NCBI RefSeq assembly: GCF_036324505.1
Contig: NC_086368.1
Location: forward strand, 22,188,378-22,252,377
Reading direction: 5' to 3'
Length of the DNA: 64,000 nucleotides
DNA from: Eleginops maclovinus
Lineage: Eukaryota; Chordata; Actinopteri; Perciformes; Eleginopidae
Shown piece by piece: positions 1 through 12,285 of this stretch. Position 1 is the stretch's first letter. Each line of letters opens with the position of its first letter. The notes beneath the pieces were generated by a model, which saw only the letters and a program-made list of their open reading frames with translations, was not told where the DNA came from and did not search any database. The translations under genes and the position numbers were made by a program.

Positions 1-2531
1 AAACAAAAATAATGAAATCAATAAAGAATAGACCAAACATGCTGTAGATAAGTACACTGCAAGGGACTATTTGCCTCCTTTTTTGAAGACGTCCAATCAG
101 TGATGAGTATATTTCTTTAAAGCAATCGTTTCCTCATCGTGGCTGTAAAGGACAACGTAGGATGGCAGTTTCTATATCTTGAATGCAATGACGTGGATTT
201 CTTCGCCTCTTGGTGGCCAGGGGACGCGGACGCTCTAGATGCCGCTCAAAAACTAAATTCCTTGTTCTCCGAGCGGCAAACTAGCTAGAACATCGAAAAG
301 GGTCACCCCAAATATGAATGCAGAGGATGATACATGATACAAGTTATTCAAAGCCAGAAAATACGGGCGAGGAAATCTAGCGGAGAGCGTCCCTGGGCTG
401 CGGTTGTGCAAACGGATATGGCTGGCAGGAAGCCTACAGGCACCAGGAACCCGTTCACAAACCTCCTGGTATGTGTAGGCAGCGTCAGCATGGCTCCACA
501 GGGGAGATCTCCTCCTTCAATACATCACGCAGTGGGAAATGTTTTGCTCCAATTGAATCCATTTACACCGATTGAACATCCACATAAGTGGTGGCACATT
601 TATATAAAAATAACACTCTTTGTTCGAGCTGGAGTTTTCAAACTTTGATTTACCATCTTAGATTTAACAGGTGAATGAAACATGTTCATGCAGCTATATT
701 TCCTATGTAATTATGCCTTTTGCTATTCAATCACATGAAAAAATGATAAGAATTTCAAAGAATCTTTTTTTTGTTAAATGTTGATGTTTTATTGTAAAAA
801 TGGATTATTGGCGAAAACTATTTCAATATGTATGGAAATAAATGAATAAAAACTTAAAGAACAAAAAATAATTTGAAAGAATGTTCTAAATCTCACCAGT
901 GAGGCTAAAGATGTATAGGTTTGGTTCTCCTAACACTTGTAAATGTATATATGTTTTTCCTTGTGTCAGAAAGGGACGTTTCGGCTCGAGAGTGGAGCCA
1001 GAGAATAAGTGAGAGGTCCATTAAGAACAGGAGGAATCCTCTTCCACAGACCATGAATGTCCTCAAGCAGGTTTTTGAAAATATGGCATTAGAGGGATAC
1101 CAAAACAAAAGTAAGTTTTCCTCTTAAACTATAAGGAAACATCCTCTGGGGACAATGATAACCCACATCATGACCATCTGGCAGTAACCATGAATGGCAA
1201 TCTGGTCAGCAGTTGTCCTACTCTGGACCTGAGGATCCTAAAAGCCACCTTTCAAAAAGGATTTTCTGACACTAAACCCAATATAGCATCTTATACATTT
1301 GAGGCGAGGGATTCTGTTGTCGAGTTTTACTAATGAGGAGTCAGACAGACAAGTTCACACAGAATGAGAAGGAAAAAATGAATAGCGGGAACTCCAATTA
1401 GCATTTCATTATGCCTGGCTCTGGGTTTATTTCTCTTTCCTTTTTGGCATTGTAATGAAGAAAGTGTACACGCATATGCACCCACACACACATTTGACAC
1501 ATTCTCTGAGCCCTGAGTTCCTCCTAATTAAATGCAGCAAAGCAAACGACTGGCTCCAGTTAAAACCCATGAACAGATGACTGATGGTGTAACAGCGAGG
1601 GACAGAGACATTAGAAGAGGGAGAAAATAAGAGGAGGAGATGAGACGGGTAAAGATGGGGGTGGGGACTGGGGAAAAAAAAAAAACATCACGGTAGTAAC
1701 CATAGAAATAGATACTCTCCCCCAATCTGAGCTCTCATCCTGTTCCTTGTCTCATCTGCTCATGCTTTTCCATTCCTTTCTGTTGCTGCTGCTGTCCTGA
1801 TCCGCAGTCTCCAGGACTATTAACCTGCTGGAGCACCGCCACGGGGGTACAGCAATGAAACCCACCCTCTTGCATTATTATCAGAGGTTAAAAAGCCAAA
1901 CACCATTAGGGATAATTGCAGTCCCAAACCCATGCTATAAAAGTCAGAAGCCCATTATGCTGCACAGTAACAGAGAAAGCTCAATAACAGCAGCGAGGGT
2001 GGGAGTGTGCCGCTGTCTGGGGTTCCACCTCTCAGCAAATCTCCCTGACACACTCAGCCGCATACCAATCAGGGCCGATGGCGAGATAAAGCCAGCTCCT
2101 CAGGTCCTCTCACTTGATGTATGTATGCATCGGAACAACTACGTGCGATCCCAAAGCACAAAAAGAGGTATCAGATACGGAGAGCAGCGGAGAAAAGGGG
2201 GGATCCCCCCCCTCCCTCGTTCCTGGTCTGACACAGCATATGGCCAAACCCATTTTGGCCCCCAACAGGCACAATACTAATGATGGGGACACAACACCGA
2301 CTGCACAGGGCACCACACCAGATGACCTGACACAAGGCTACCTGGAATTTAGAGCCGTGGTAATGAGGGGTCTAATGGCAGAGCAGCAGCCAAATGTAGC
2401 ATGGGGTCCTTAACCAACAAAGGTGTGTTAGATAGGTGTATGCAGGGGGTCTCTGCGTGACTACAGGAAAAACAGAGGGGTTGTCTTTGGAAAATAAGCC
2501 AAACAATGCCCAGTAAACATGAAGCACTTAC
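1..2531. other. Downstream part of cit, intronic; no exon recognised
   Basis: The last cit exon found ends at a GTAAGT donor at 2531-2526, in phase 2. To its left I looked on the minus strand for the coiled-coil exon that should follow in citron and found none, so this is probably one long intron. The open frames here show no family resemblance, splice support or codon bias. A short pyrimidine run and A-runs are present but no clear mobile element. Confidence 0.5.
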
Positions 2532-5500
2532 TCAGTTTTGGCCAATGTGGTCAACGCTCTGCTGAAGAACCAGCCTAGAAAGGGCAGATCCTGGCCCTGG
2601 AAGCCCACTGGCTGAGCTCCTTGCTGGGCAGCTGAGGCTGGCCGGGGGGCTGCCTGCTCCGGCTCCTCAAAATTAGAGGTGTCATCTTCAGCATGCAACG
2701 CAGGAACGAAAGGCGGGAGAACTGCAGGAGAAACGGACGGAGTGAGAGAGGGCAAGGAGAAAAAGGAAGCAGCGACAAACAGAAAAAAATGACAAAATAA
2801 ATAAAACACAACGAGGAGAAAGGGAAGAGAAAGGAAGGGAGGAGGAACGTAGCTGAGCTGAGGGAGCCTACAGTGCGGTAAGTCGCGCGTTGCTGCACAT
2901 GCTGCCTCTCTGAGTCTGTCTCCCTCCCTCTCTCCCTCCCTCCCTCCCTCCCTCCCTCGCTCCGTCCTTCTCCTCTCTCTCTCTCATACACACATGCTCC
3001 CTCACTCTCCCTCACTGCAGCAGAGCAAGCTAATCAGCTGGACCCGAGCTGGAGCATAAAGCTCTATCTTTACCAATTATAGAAAAACTAAGTATTTTTT
3101 ATGTACAAAAGATTTGTAGATGCAATTCTCTTTGGCTTTTTACATTTGTTACATAAAAACAATAAATTAAGACCATTTATTCTAAATGAACAAATGTTCT
3201 GTTCAGCACACAGGAATTCAAAAACCCTGTATCATGGTCTGCTGAAAAGCATGAGGACTTTTAACAAACAACGAAATTCTTTGATGTTCAGCGTTGATAT
3301 GAATATAGGAAGGACCGATAGCAATGTTTGATAAAGGCTCACACAAAGACACGAGGTGTTCTGCACATCAAAACAAACATCCTCTCCCATGCAGCTACAC
3401 GTGCGGGGCTGAGGTTCTTTAATGGGACCATGCCTCACTCAGAGAGTCCACTAATGGGAATGTTATGGGTGTGTTTTCCCACAGCTGGTCAGGTGGTAAT
3501 GGCAAACTCTTTGTCATTTGATGCTTGTGTGATGGCGACAATGACGCCCAACAAACGCACATATATTTACGCCACAGTCTGCATTGTCACGAGCGCTAAA
3601 GACTTGTGCTGCGTCTGTTGAGAAGCAGATGAGTTGCAGATCTTTACTCTGTCTGCCTTGCTTCTTGTCTCTGCCTCCCTCCCTAATCTCCTCAGGAAAG
3701 AGCTGGCCTACTGCCAACGGCACACAGAATCTCATTATTTTACTAGTGACAACACCACTGGCCACGCAATCGCTGTTTGTTGACTATGTGCAACGCCACG
3801 CACACAGCACACTTATGTATATTATAAACAACATTAATATCTGACACCCAGTCGTAAATCACCTCTCCAGCAACACCAAGCCTGTTCACAGGGAAGAAAG
3901 AAGATCAGACTCCAGGGAGAGGAGTCTCCTCACCTTGTCGTAAGTGGTTCCAGTCGACACTGGAGAAGAAAGAGTGACAGCGGAGTCCCTGGAAACCCAG
4001 TCTCTGCTTGGCTCCACACAGCAAGCTCTGCAGCAGGTCTACAAACTGCTTACTGGCCCGAGGCTCCTCTGGAAACTTCAGGGAGCGCTGGGGGCAAACC
4101 ATAAGGACAAAGATTCAGAACATGATGCAGATATTACTTCAGTCCAACCAGAGTGGAGAACATGGTTAATGTCAGCACCGATAGAGCAGATGTACCTGAG
4201 AATTGAGGATGTTTTGGACAGTCTTGGTGGAAGAGCCCCCAGAAAAAGGCGACTTGGCGTAGATCATCTCATACGCTATGACCCCGAGGGACCACCAGTC
4301 ACACTCAGCCCCATAGGTGCCGTTAGAGCCCCCATTCATGGATGCCAGGACCTCCGGGGACAGGAAGTCCTGGGTCCCAACAAGCACTGTGGGAGTTTCA
4401 ACCTGGAAACACATTAGTAACACACAGTGATGTCCCTGCTAAGCTCACAGAAGTCATAAATGATAAGAGATGGAACTGTGCTCTTACATTTTATAGCATT
4501 GGATTTATGATGACGGAGTACCAACTGCTAAAGGCTGGCAGAGATTGCTGTTTGATTTAGTGCCACTAGAAGACCGGCCATGTATATTACTTTACAAACA
4601 GACCCCTTCTTTCAAATGTGGGAACTTGTACTTGACATTTGTAGAGTCTTGTGACTGCAATCATGCTGCAGGGATTTCTTGATTGTTATTGCACATTATT
4701 GTTGTACCCTCTGGTGTTAGGTGTATGAATCTGAGCTTATTGTTCTGTCTAGTGCTTTTTTCTCTTTGGATTTACTTGTTGTGATTATGTAAGAAACGAA
4801 ATCTGTCCCCCTAAAAAAGCACGCTGAAGTCAATACATCGAGCAAACTCTTTGATCTACTTACGGTTTTGTTAGCAGTGAGCCTGGCAGCTGATCCAAAG
4901 TCTGCCAGCTTAATGTGACCGGTCCGATCGATGAGAACGTTCTCCGGTTTGACGTCTCTGCCAAGTGGATAGTTAGGAAGGGATTTGATACTGCTTTTAC
5001 AGAGCCGTTTGGTGCCTGAGTACTGTAATATGTCTGCCGCTCCGATGATAATGGAATACATTTGTAAACTTCAGCAATGTTTTTGTATTACATAACGTCA
5101 TACTGAGTGCTTCAGGTTGAATTACATCGCTACATTTTTCATATCCTGTTAATGTTTTCCTGAATAATGTGATACTGGCCTTACAGTAAAAACAGAAGGC
5201 AAACAAAGGATTACATTTAGCAAGGAGTACAAGAACATCTAAACCCATTTCTTTAATTACGGTGTTCAACAAAGCCCTAAAACGTCACCAGTGACAGGTT
5301 GCTGGGGTTTTACCTGTGGACGTAGCCCAGCTGGTGGACGGCGTGAATGGCCTCTACCAGCTCAGCCAGATAGAACTGAGCCATGGACTCATCAAACTGA
5401 TCCTCATATCGGTTTAGCAGGGACATCAGGTCACCGCCTGGCAAGTACTCCATCGCCTGAAGACATGTGTGTGTGCAGTCAGAAGCTGGCAGTATAACAC

Positions 5501-8500
5501 AATGGCTGGCAGTATAACACAATGGCTGGCAGTTTGAGTGAATGTGTTGGTTAGATGAGGTAAAGAATTAACAGCTATTACATGCTGTTGAAACATTTAT
5601 GAATGCCTGTAAATAGGTCTATATTTAGAAAGATAAACAAAGCAACAAGTTTAGGTCTACATGCGTTTGAGCTCACATCAAAGCCCTATCAGCTGAAGCT
5701 TATACCCCGCTTCTCTGCATTATAGATTCAGTTACGTAACACCGAGCACCAAAGATTGCAGATTCATCAGATGCTGCAGTCAAATGATCGGTCTTCCATA
5801 TGAGATATTCACAACACCCTTGTGCCTCTGTAATCACAGGTAAAACAGGAACACTCAAAGCAACATGCCACAAGCTAAAAAACTAACTCATTAAGCATCT
5901 AATTTAATTGAAGTTTGTAAACACAGACACCGCGGTCCTGTCTGACTCCGGCACTCTGTTCTAAGAGCCGCTGATCAGGCTGCCTCCAGCTACACGGTGG
6001 CAGCCATACAGCCACAACAGGCGAGAGCTCCTGGTGCATGAATGGTCGGCAAGTCTGAATGAAGGGGAGCATTCTCCAGTGTTACCTAGCAACAGGGAGA
6101 CTGGGTGCCTCTCTGACACACGGATAAAGATGGATGCTTTGTATATTCCTCCATGCTCAGTTAGGGAGCAGGGTAAGACAGAGGGGGGAGGAAAGGAGAG
6201 AGAAAGGAGACACGCAGGGGGCATGACAGAAAAGGTATAAGGAGAGGGCGAGCAAGATGAAAACGAAAGGGCAGTGGGAGGCTAGGCGAGCCAGGAAAGG
6301 GCTGTTTTCCTGCACCATAGGCCAGTGTTACAGGTCATTAGAGAAAATATAGATCCTCTGTGAGGTTAACAGCCGTCACCATGCTTACACTGGACGGTTC
6401 TGAGCTTCCCCGCTCAAGATTAAACGGATATCATGACGAATGCCCCGTTTCCTTAACCAAAGTCAAGGGAGAAGATCATTTATATATATCTATATATGTT
6501 AGCAAAAAGCTCCACGGGTGTTCAAGTGAAACACAAAGGCTTGGGGACAACGGTTAGCTCCACTTGATTGTCTGATTTTTCTCACTTTTATCCGCAGTTA
6601 TAGTGTCTGGATTGGGACAATATGATTGTTCTTATTAAATTACGTTTTCGAACAACAACACCAAAGACTGCGGCTCCTTATAGGTCCTGTCCAGTGGAAT
6701 TGCCGGCATTGAATAATGTTGTTAATCTGAAGAAACCCCGGGTGACTTTTAGCTTTACCGATGGCTCGCCTGCAGGCAAACAAAATAACACAGCAGAACT
6801 TTAAAGTTGCTGGAACATGACTTTTCCCCGTGCCTGCTTCAAAGCATTTATTTTAGATACAAGATGTTCCTTTCAGCGCTCACTTCAAGTCCCCTTCCTG
6901 TAGCAGCTCATGCACTATTCTGACTGATCTCAACTGTTTCATTAGTCACGTTCTAGAAACCACAGCTGTGAAGGAAAAAGGAGAAAATGACACGTTCTAA
7001 TAAAGTTTTCATGTTCATTGCCTTAAATAAAATACAGATATGTTCTGCTCTGAACATGAAACACATAGAAGAAGAAAAGATGAGTCATTACAGTTGCAGT
7101 AGCTGGTAATGCTTGTACCTCGTAGGGTCGCCAGTTCAAGTCCCCAAACAGACTTGAAATATGGAAAGTGGACTGCTACTTGGAGAGGTCCCAGTTCACC
7201 TCCTAGGCCCTGCTGTGGTGCCATTGAGCAAGGCACCGGACACCTCCAATCCCCCCTCCCCATTGCTCCCCGGGCGCTGCACAATAGCTGCCCACTGCTC
7301 CTAGTACTAGGATGGGTTAAATGCAGAGGACCAATTTCACTGTGTGTGCTCTGCTGTGTGCATGTATGTGACAAATAAAGAGGGTTTCATCCTCCGATTC
7401 TATCTTCTATCTATCTACATGAGAGCTCATTTTTCAGAAATGCTGGGCTGATCCTTCCCTTTTAAAGCTGTCAGATATTTCTTTAGAGTAACCCTTCCTG
7501 ACAATCTTCTCTTCTCTCCTAACTGTGGTCTTAATGCGAAAGAGGAATACTTCTGAAAATGCTGGGAGAACAAAGCTTACAAATATAGTTTATGAAATCA
7601 GCATTATAGAGCGCCACAAGGATGACGTATTTTTGTAGGCCGAGCCGGAAGTAAGCTGCGCATGGGTTCCCTCGACAAAAAAGCAATGCAATTGTCCATA
7701 GGATTTTGGAATATTGTAAAAAATAAGATCTGTGGAAAATGAACCTGTTTGATAAATGCAGGTTTTGTTCAGCCGGATAATCTCCACATGTTTACCCTAC
7801 TTTTATCATTTTCAATCATAAATCTAATCGCCAGAAGCAAAATGCTAACGTTATGCTATAAATGAACTACAGAGGAGTACAGCAGGGTCGCACAACTTCA
7901 ACTTAAGATCGTTTCAACTGACTTTCGTGCACTTGCATATTTTAACAAAGCTTTTCCTTTTAGCCACACTGAATTAACTAGAAGTATTTCAAACAGAGCA
8001 GTGGAAAACAAACTTAGCGGGAATGTTTACGTGTTCGGCGTAATGACGTACAACGTCCTCGACAACTTCTGTAGTCCTATTCAGCCACCAGTTTAACAAC
8101 CATCGGTTTTCAGACACGTAAACTCTTCAAAAATGCATAGAGACCACAAAAATAGAAAACAAGACCATGAATATGAGTTGAATGGTCAACAATAAAGACT
8201 TATTTAATGTGGTTGGAGCCCTAATAATGTGTGTATTTTGAGTAACTCTTTTACCCCTGTATTCCCACTGCTCAGTTCAAAAGGAGTTCATTCACAAAAC
8301 ACACTAAAGCTCTGGAGTAAAATCATCCTGTCTTGTAAACAATGGTCATGCTGGCAGTGGCATCACATTTCTTCAGCTAGTATACTGCAGTTACTAACTG
8401 AAGAACCATCATTACAACACAGATCCTGTAGTGAGTAGGACCCTGGGCATTAAAATGTAGAACCCACCCACAAAGCACTGCATAATGTGAGCCATTCGTG

Positions 8501-11104
8501 TAGCATGTTTATTACACAATTACTCCCCTTTGGTCTATCGCAGTTTGCAAAAGACCCCCAAAGCCTTGTAAGTAGAAGTGTATGTTAAAGAATGAGTTCA
8601 GTTCATCCTAATTATCAGTAAAGAAAACAATCAGCAGTCTCACCAGGTAGACGCGTTCTTTATCCTGGAAGGCGTAAAGAAGCTGCGGGATCCAGGGACT
8701 GCCGTTCAGAGCCAAGACCCTCCGCTCTTCCTCATGAAAAACCACCTGAGAAGAATTTAAAAAGGCATGACATCAGCATACAAACATAACAGAAATGCAA
8801 CAGTATTTTATCCCCCACATTAACTCATCAGTCTGAAACACTGAAAGCTGCTGTCATTAAAGCTCCAATGGGGTTTGAATGTTGTTGTTTTTAATTAAAC
8901 CACAGGGAACATTAAAGTACATTTCAACACTTGGATTTCAGGCACTCCTTGTCATCCATCTCCAGTTCATGTAGCTCACTGCAAAAGTAGGATGTGATTT
9001 TGTCAAAGATTATGCAAAGTACGCACAGGTGGCATGAACAAAGCAGTTCATGTTGATACAAGTTGTTCATTGTAGACCCTTCCTGTCAGAGCTCTCTGAC
9101 TCAAATATATTCTATTAGTCACATGCCAGAGAGCACAGCTGTGAGATAATGTAACCACAAGTTGTATTCAACACTACAACCCCCTCCAGTGGTCCTTTTC
9201 CAGACTGCAATTGTGGAACAACACAATGATTGCAGGGATGGTGCAAAAAATTAAAAACGCAAAACTTCTGTAAAATGATTTGAGTCTTACAGATACAGCT
9301 TTGTATGCCCTTTTCTTTTCATTTTGTATTATTCGTCATGTTTATTTAGTGATAAACAACATATGTGTGGTCAGAATTTGTAAGTGGGGATGTTATTCCT
9401 TAAAATCTTTAGTTCAATTCAAGGCATTTGAATTTTGACTAGTAACAGCAGGAGAGCACAGCTGTTAGTAACAACATTTACAATGGCTGTGTCCCAGTTA
9501 TCCATGACAGTGTGACAGAAAACATGTTTAATACTGAGATAAATGTGCTCAATTCCTACTGTGACATATAAAACTTGAATCGGTATAAAAAGGCGTCTAA
9601 TCTTGAAACACCAAATCATTCATTTCATAAAAAATTCTAAAGTTTATATTCTGTATTACTAAGTACTGGTTGACTCTGGTAATCTATTATTGCAGTCACT
9701 TACATTTTCTTGAGTGCGTAAAACGGCTTTCTCCATGACTTTCAGTGCACAAACATCCCCAGTTGCCTTCTCTCGGACCACTTGGACTTCAGCGAATTGA
9801 CCACGGCCCACCACTGCACGCACTTCAAAGTCATCAGGACCAGGCTGCATGGCCTGCAGCTCGGGGACCACTTCAGAAACTGTTTCACAAACACACACAG
9901 GCTTTTAATTCTTTGTTTCTGGGAAATTCAGTGACCCAATTTGTAAGATTATGAAATGTTAACTTACCATATTTACAAAAAAATGTATACTATTGTGATA
10001 CACAGTAACATACACATAGAACTTCTGTGGGTATTACATAAAGTATGTCATTCTGGTATTGAAAATAACAAACCAATAATATATATTATATAACTATGGT
10101 CTATATTTTCCAATTATGAACATTAGAACAAGAAAACAGAACCAAAATAAAAGAATAAGCCATAATCAGATTTGTTGTAATATTATCTGAGAAGTTGCAA
10201 TATTTGTGATGAAAATGATGCAAAAATCATCATTGCCTCCTAATCATGAAATCAATATTATCACTATCTCTCAAAATAACTAAAAATATATATTTTTCTT
10301 CCAGGCTGTTAAGCCAAAAACAATAACATAGTCTTCAAAAACAAAAGCTCAAAAAACAATAATAGGCATGTTTTAATAGCTTATCCAATCAAATCAACTG
10401 AAACAAAGCAGACTGTATCAACCAATGAGATGGATCACACTGAATAGATATTAAAACAACAAAATAATACCAAGCTCATGTGTAAAGGGTATGCTTACAC
10501 TTTTTGACAAAGTTTGCAACATGATGTATCTTCATGAGCTCCGGGGACATGCACTCTTGGTAGAGTAGCAGCAGAGCCTCCAGAAACTCTTCCCGACCTA
10601 CAGTGCATCCTCCCTGCTGCCCACACAGACTGACTCGGCCCTGCGGACGGTACATAAACAGGATCAGGAAGTCAGTTACTGCAGCTGGTTTTAAGAAGTA
10701 CAAATTAGATTAGGTAAGATGTAGGCTACTTTATTGATCCCAATTTGGGGAGCAAATACATCATTTTAAAATGTCTAAAAATGTAAATAAAACTATTATA
10801 ATAAGACTATCTGTCAAATAGACATTATGCATGAGTTCTCTGCTAACCAGAGGTGATTTGTTATAGAGTTATTGCTGTTGGCAGGAATGACTTCCTGTAT
10901 CTGTCCGGAGCTGACTGTTTGAGAAGGAGCTCCGTTGTCTTTCCAGCTGCAGGAGACGGTGGCTGCTCGTCTACAGCTATGGCATCAGGACATCAGCTTT
11001 ACCTGAAACACTTGGTTGAGCCTGGAGCTGCGGATGGTGATGGGGTCCGCAGAGGACATCGCCGTTTTCAGGCTTCCTTGACTCGTGTATTTGAACTTCA
11101 ACAT
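2532..11104 (-). CDS. cit: Citron Rho-interacting kinase, N-terminal part (9 coding exons; continues past left edge)
   Basis: Serine/threonine kinase of the AGC group, known in this family to act at the cleavage furrow and midbody in cytokinesis. Coding exons (minus): 11003-11104, 10499-10640, 9704-9879, 8644-8745, 5314-5456, 4864-4957, 4196-4402, 3934-4087 and 2532-2721. All have AG/GT borders and compatible phases, giving 436 complete codons. The start MLKFKY matches citron kinase. Visible motifs: glycine loop GRGQFAEV (106-113), ATP lysine K128, EEER (145-148), MEYLPGGDL (176-184), HRD (221-223), DFG (241-243). The AGC tail carries a citron-typical [11 protein letters not shown]. The activation segment reads GTQDFLSPE (262-270) where the AGC consensus is GTPDYxAPE. 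The coiled-coil, C1, PH and CNH parts of the roughly 2000-residue family protein are not in the window. It could be one of two teleost cit duplicates; I cannot tell which. Confidence 0.92.
2722..3933. other. cit intron with a CTCC-rich tract
   Basis: Intron between the exon at 3934-4087 and the exon at 2532-2721. It holds a (CTCC)n/(CCCT)n pyrimidine tract at about 2915-2985, which reads as purine-rich GGGA repeat on the transcribed message. Nothing else is recognised. Confidence 0.6.
2919..2984. repeat. CTCC/CTCT pyrimidine tract
   Basis: Near-pure C/T run with repeated CTCC units about 200 bases upstream of the acceptor of the last visible cit exon. The minus-strand transcript is AG-rich here. 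Confidence 0.75.
5484..5535. repeat. Short tandem repeat, 20-bp unit
   Basis: The unit beginning AATGGCTGGCAGTATAACAC occurs about 2.5 times head to tail, starting about 28 bases upstream (in gene orientation) of the cit exon acceptor at 5457-5459. Confidence 0.8.
7093..7395 (+). mobile_element. tRNA-derived SINE with V-domain-like core
   Basis: The 5' part has a degenerate RNA polymerase III B box (AGTTCAAGTCC near 7133). The body carries the block I know from fish V-type SINEs: GCTCCCCGGGCGC, then TGCCCACTGCTC, then GGGTTAAATGCAGAGGACC and TTTCACTGTGTG. It ends in ACAAATAAAG followed by a short CTAT-rich stretch. It lies opposite to cit, within an intron. The exact subfamily and ends are uncertain. 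Confidence 0.75.
7600..8225. repeat. Probable dispersed teleost repeat
   Basis: The segment starting GCGCCACAAGGATGACGTAT and including CCGGAAGTAAGCTGCGCATG resembles an interspersed sequence I associate with many teleost genomes. No second copy is evident in this window and no terminal repeats were defined, so the ends and class are guesses. Confidence 0.35.
8746..10498. other. cit introns flanking the glycine-loop exon
   Basis: Two introns surround the exon 9704-9879. They are AT-rich, and 9960-10480 is especially so. No microsatellite, mobile element or second gene was recognised apart from the cit exon itself. Confidence 0.6.
10713..10970. mobile_element. Probable non-LTR retroposon fragment in cit intron 1
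   Basis: Contains CTTTATTGATCCCAATTTGG, a form of the 'TTTATTGATCCC...' block common near the ends of fish LINE-like elements. This is followed by GGCAGGAATGACTTCCTGTATC, a block I also associate with fish retroposon tails. No coding remnant is visible. It ends close to the donor of the first cit exon. Confidence 0.45.
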
Positions 11105-11560
11105 TGTTTCTTAACAAAAAGACAACCTGTGCGAATGACAAACAGTAAGTAAAAGGAAGTAAGTACTTAAATGAAAGGCGTTGACCAATAAAAGGTATCT
11201 ATAACGGAGGACAGAGGGGCTATAGAAAGACTAAGGAAATATCTGTCAACAAATGTCAACAAAGCAACCCTTTAGCATGCTAAGTTACCTCTAGCTAGCT
11301 TTAGCTAACTTTGCTATAAAACAAGAACGTTGACGCACACGTAAACGTGTCGTTCAGTTATTTCTAAATGTACCCAACTGTACGGGAGGACTTTACTCAC
11401 CAGACTGCCATGCAGATAATTATAATGTAGTCTTAAATATAAACTGAAGCGTTGACATGCTAAGGAGCACACTGTTTCCCTGTCTACTAACGTTGTTTCC
11501 GGTGGACTTTCAAATTTTGCGCGTTTACCGCCCACCTCGCGAGCCTGCTGAATGAAGGTG
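11105..11560 (-). promoter_or_regulatory. Candidate cit promoter and 5' leader
   Basis: Lies directly upstream of the cit start codon at 11104. Around 11490-11545 it has an ETS-like core (TTTCCGG, about 11498) and a palindromic CTCGCGAG at 11536-11543, both typical of TATA-less vertebrate promoters. It begins only about 430 bases beyond the crybb3 polyadenylation signal. No transcript evidence can be seen. Confidence 0.45.
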
Positions 11561-11973
11561 ACGTTTGATTGGATTACTGGTCTTCAGTGGGCGGGACAAG
11601 CTGTTCTTTGACCAATGACTGATCTTTCAGCTCTGTCACTGATTTTCAGCAAAACAAAAGAAACTCATGAATATAAAGTAAATAAACGGTCAAATATAAC
11701 CTACTTTTATGATTAATGGGCACATTTGCCGAGATAAATGTCACTTGTTTTAAAGAGCAACAAATCAGTCACATAAATATTGAGCTTTTCCACCTTTTTT
11801 AGTACTCAATGAAATTCATTCCATAATTTCCACACTCTTTTGAATACTGTTCTACTGTGCTGTTCTTCATTAACTTCATAGAGATGCAATTTTGAAAAAA
11901 CTATCCTAGAAATAATTTTGCAAAATAAATAACATGCAAACTTAAACAGAAAACCAAAATCAGGGCCAAAACC

Positions 11974-11979
11974 TTTATT
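11974..11979 (-). terminator. crybb3 polyadenylation signal
   Basis: AATAAA on the minus strand, about 150 bases after the crybb3 stop codon, followed by a G/T-rich stretch as expected of a working signal. Confidence 0.75.
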
Positions 11980-12129
11980 TCCAACAGATTAACATGTTTC
12001 ATTATTCTCAGTTACAGTTTTCCAAAATTGCATGGTGAGATATGTTCTCTAGAACAGGGGGCGTAGTGGAGAGACTGGTGATTGGCCAGCTGCCTTTAGC
12101 CCGGCCCAGTGGTGCAGGAGGTGATGTTG

Positions 12130-12285
12130 TTAAGGTTGGGGTTGAGTTTGGGATTTGGGGTTGGGAGCAGGGTTAGGATTGGGAGTGGGGTTCGGTTTGG
12201 GAGTAGGGTTTGGATTGGGGTTTGGTTTAGGGGTAGGGTTTGGATTGGGGGCGGGATTGGGAGGTGTCGGGGTGGGGGCAATAAA
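12130..12285. repeat. G-rich hexamer repeat inside the crybb3 last exon
   Basis: The plus strand is a degenerate array of 6-base units such as GGGTTT, GGATTG, GGGTTA and GGGGTA. Read on the coding (minus) strand, each unit becomes a proline codon plus Asn, Thr, Lys or Ala. Many G-runs of three or more on the plus strand could form G-quadruplexes. All three frames are open, as expected of a simple repeat. Confidence 0.9.

Larger units (their letters stand above)
5457..8643. other. cit intron holding a SINE and a probable second repeat
   Basis: The longest cit intron in the window, splitting the kinase N-lobe (exon 8644-8745) from the hinge and C-lobe (exon 5314-5456). It contains a 20-bp tandem repeat beside the 5456 acceptor, a tRNA-derived SINE at about 7093-7395, and a probable dispersed repeat from about 7600. 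The remainder shows no gene. Confidence 0.7.

Noticed and set aside
1855..2413. Two overlapping plus-strand open frames of 141 and 99 codons
   Set aside because: No recognisable domain, no codon bias, and they lie inside what should be a cit intron.
2575..3015. Minus-strand frame of 146 codons across the cit exon 9 region
   Set aside because: It reads exon 9 in the wrong frame and runs through the intron; the frame giving [11 protein letters not shown] matches citron and fits the upstream exon phase.
10853..11152. Plus-strand 99-codon frame overlapping cit exon 1
   Set aside because: Antisense to the cit start exon and a retroposon fragment; no support as a gene.
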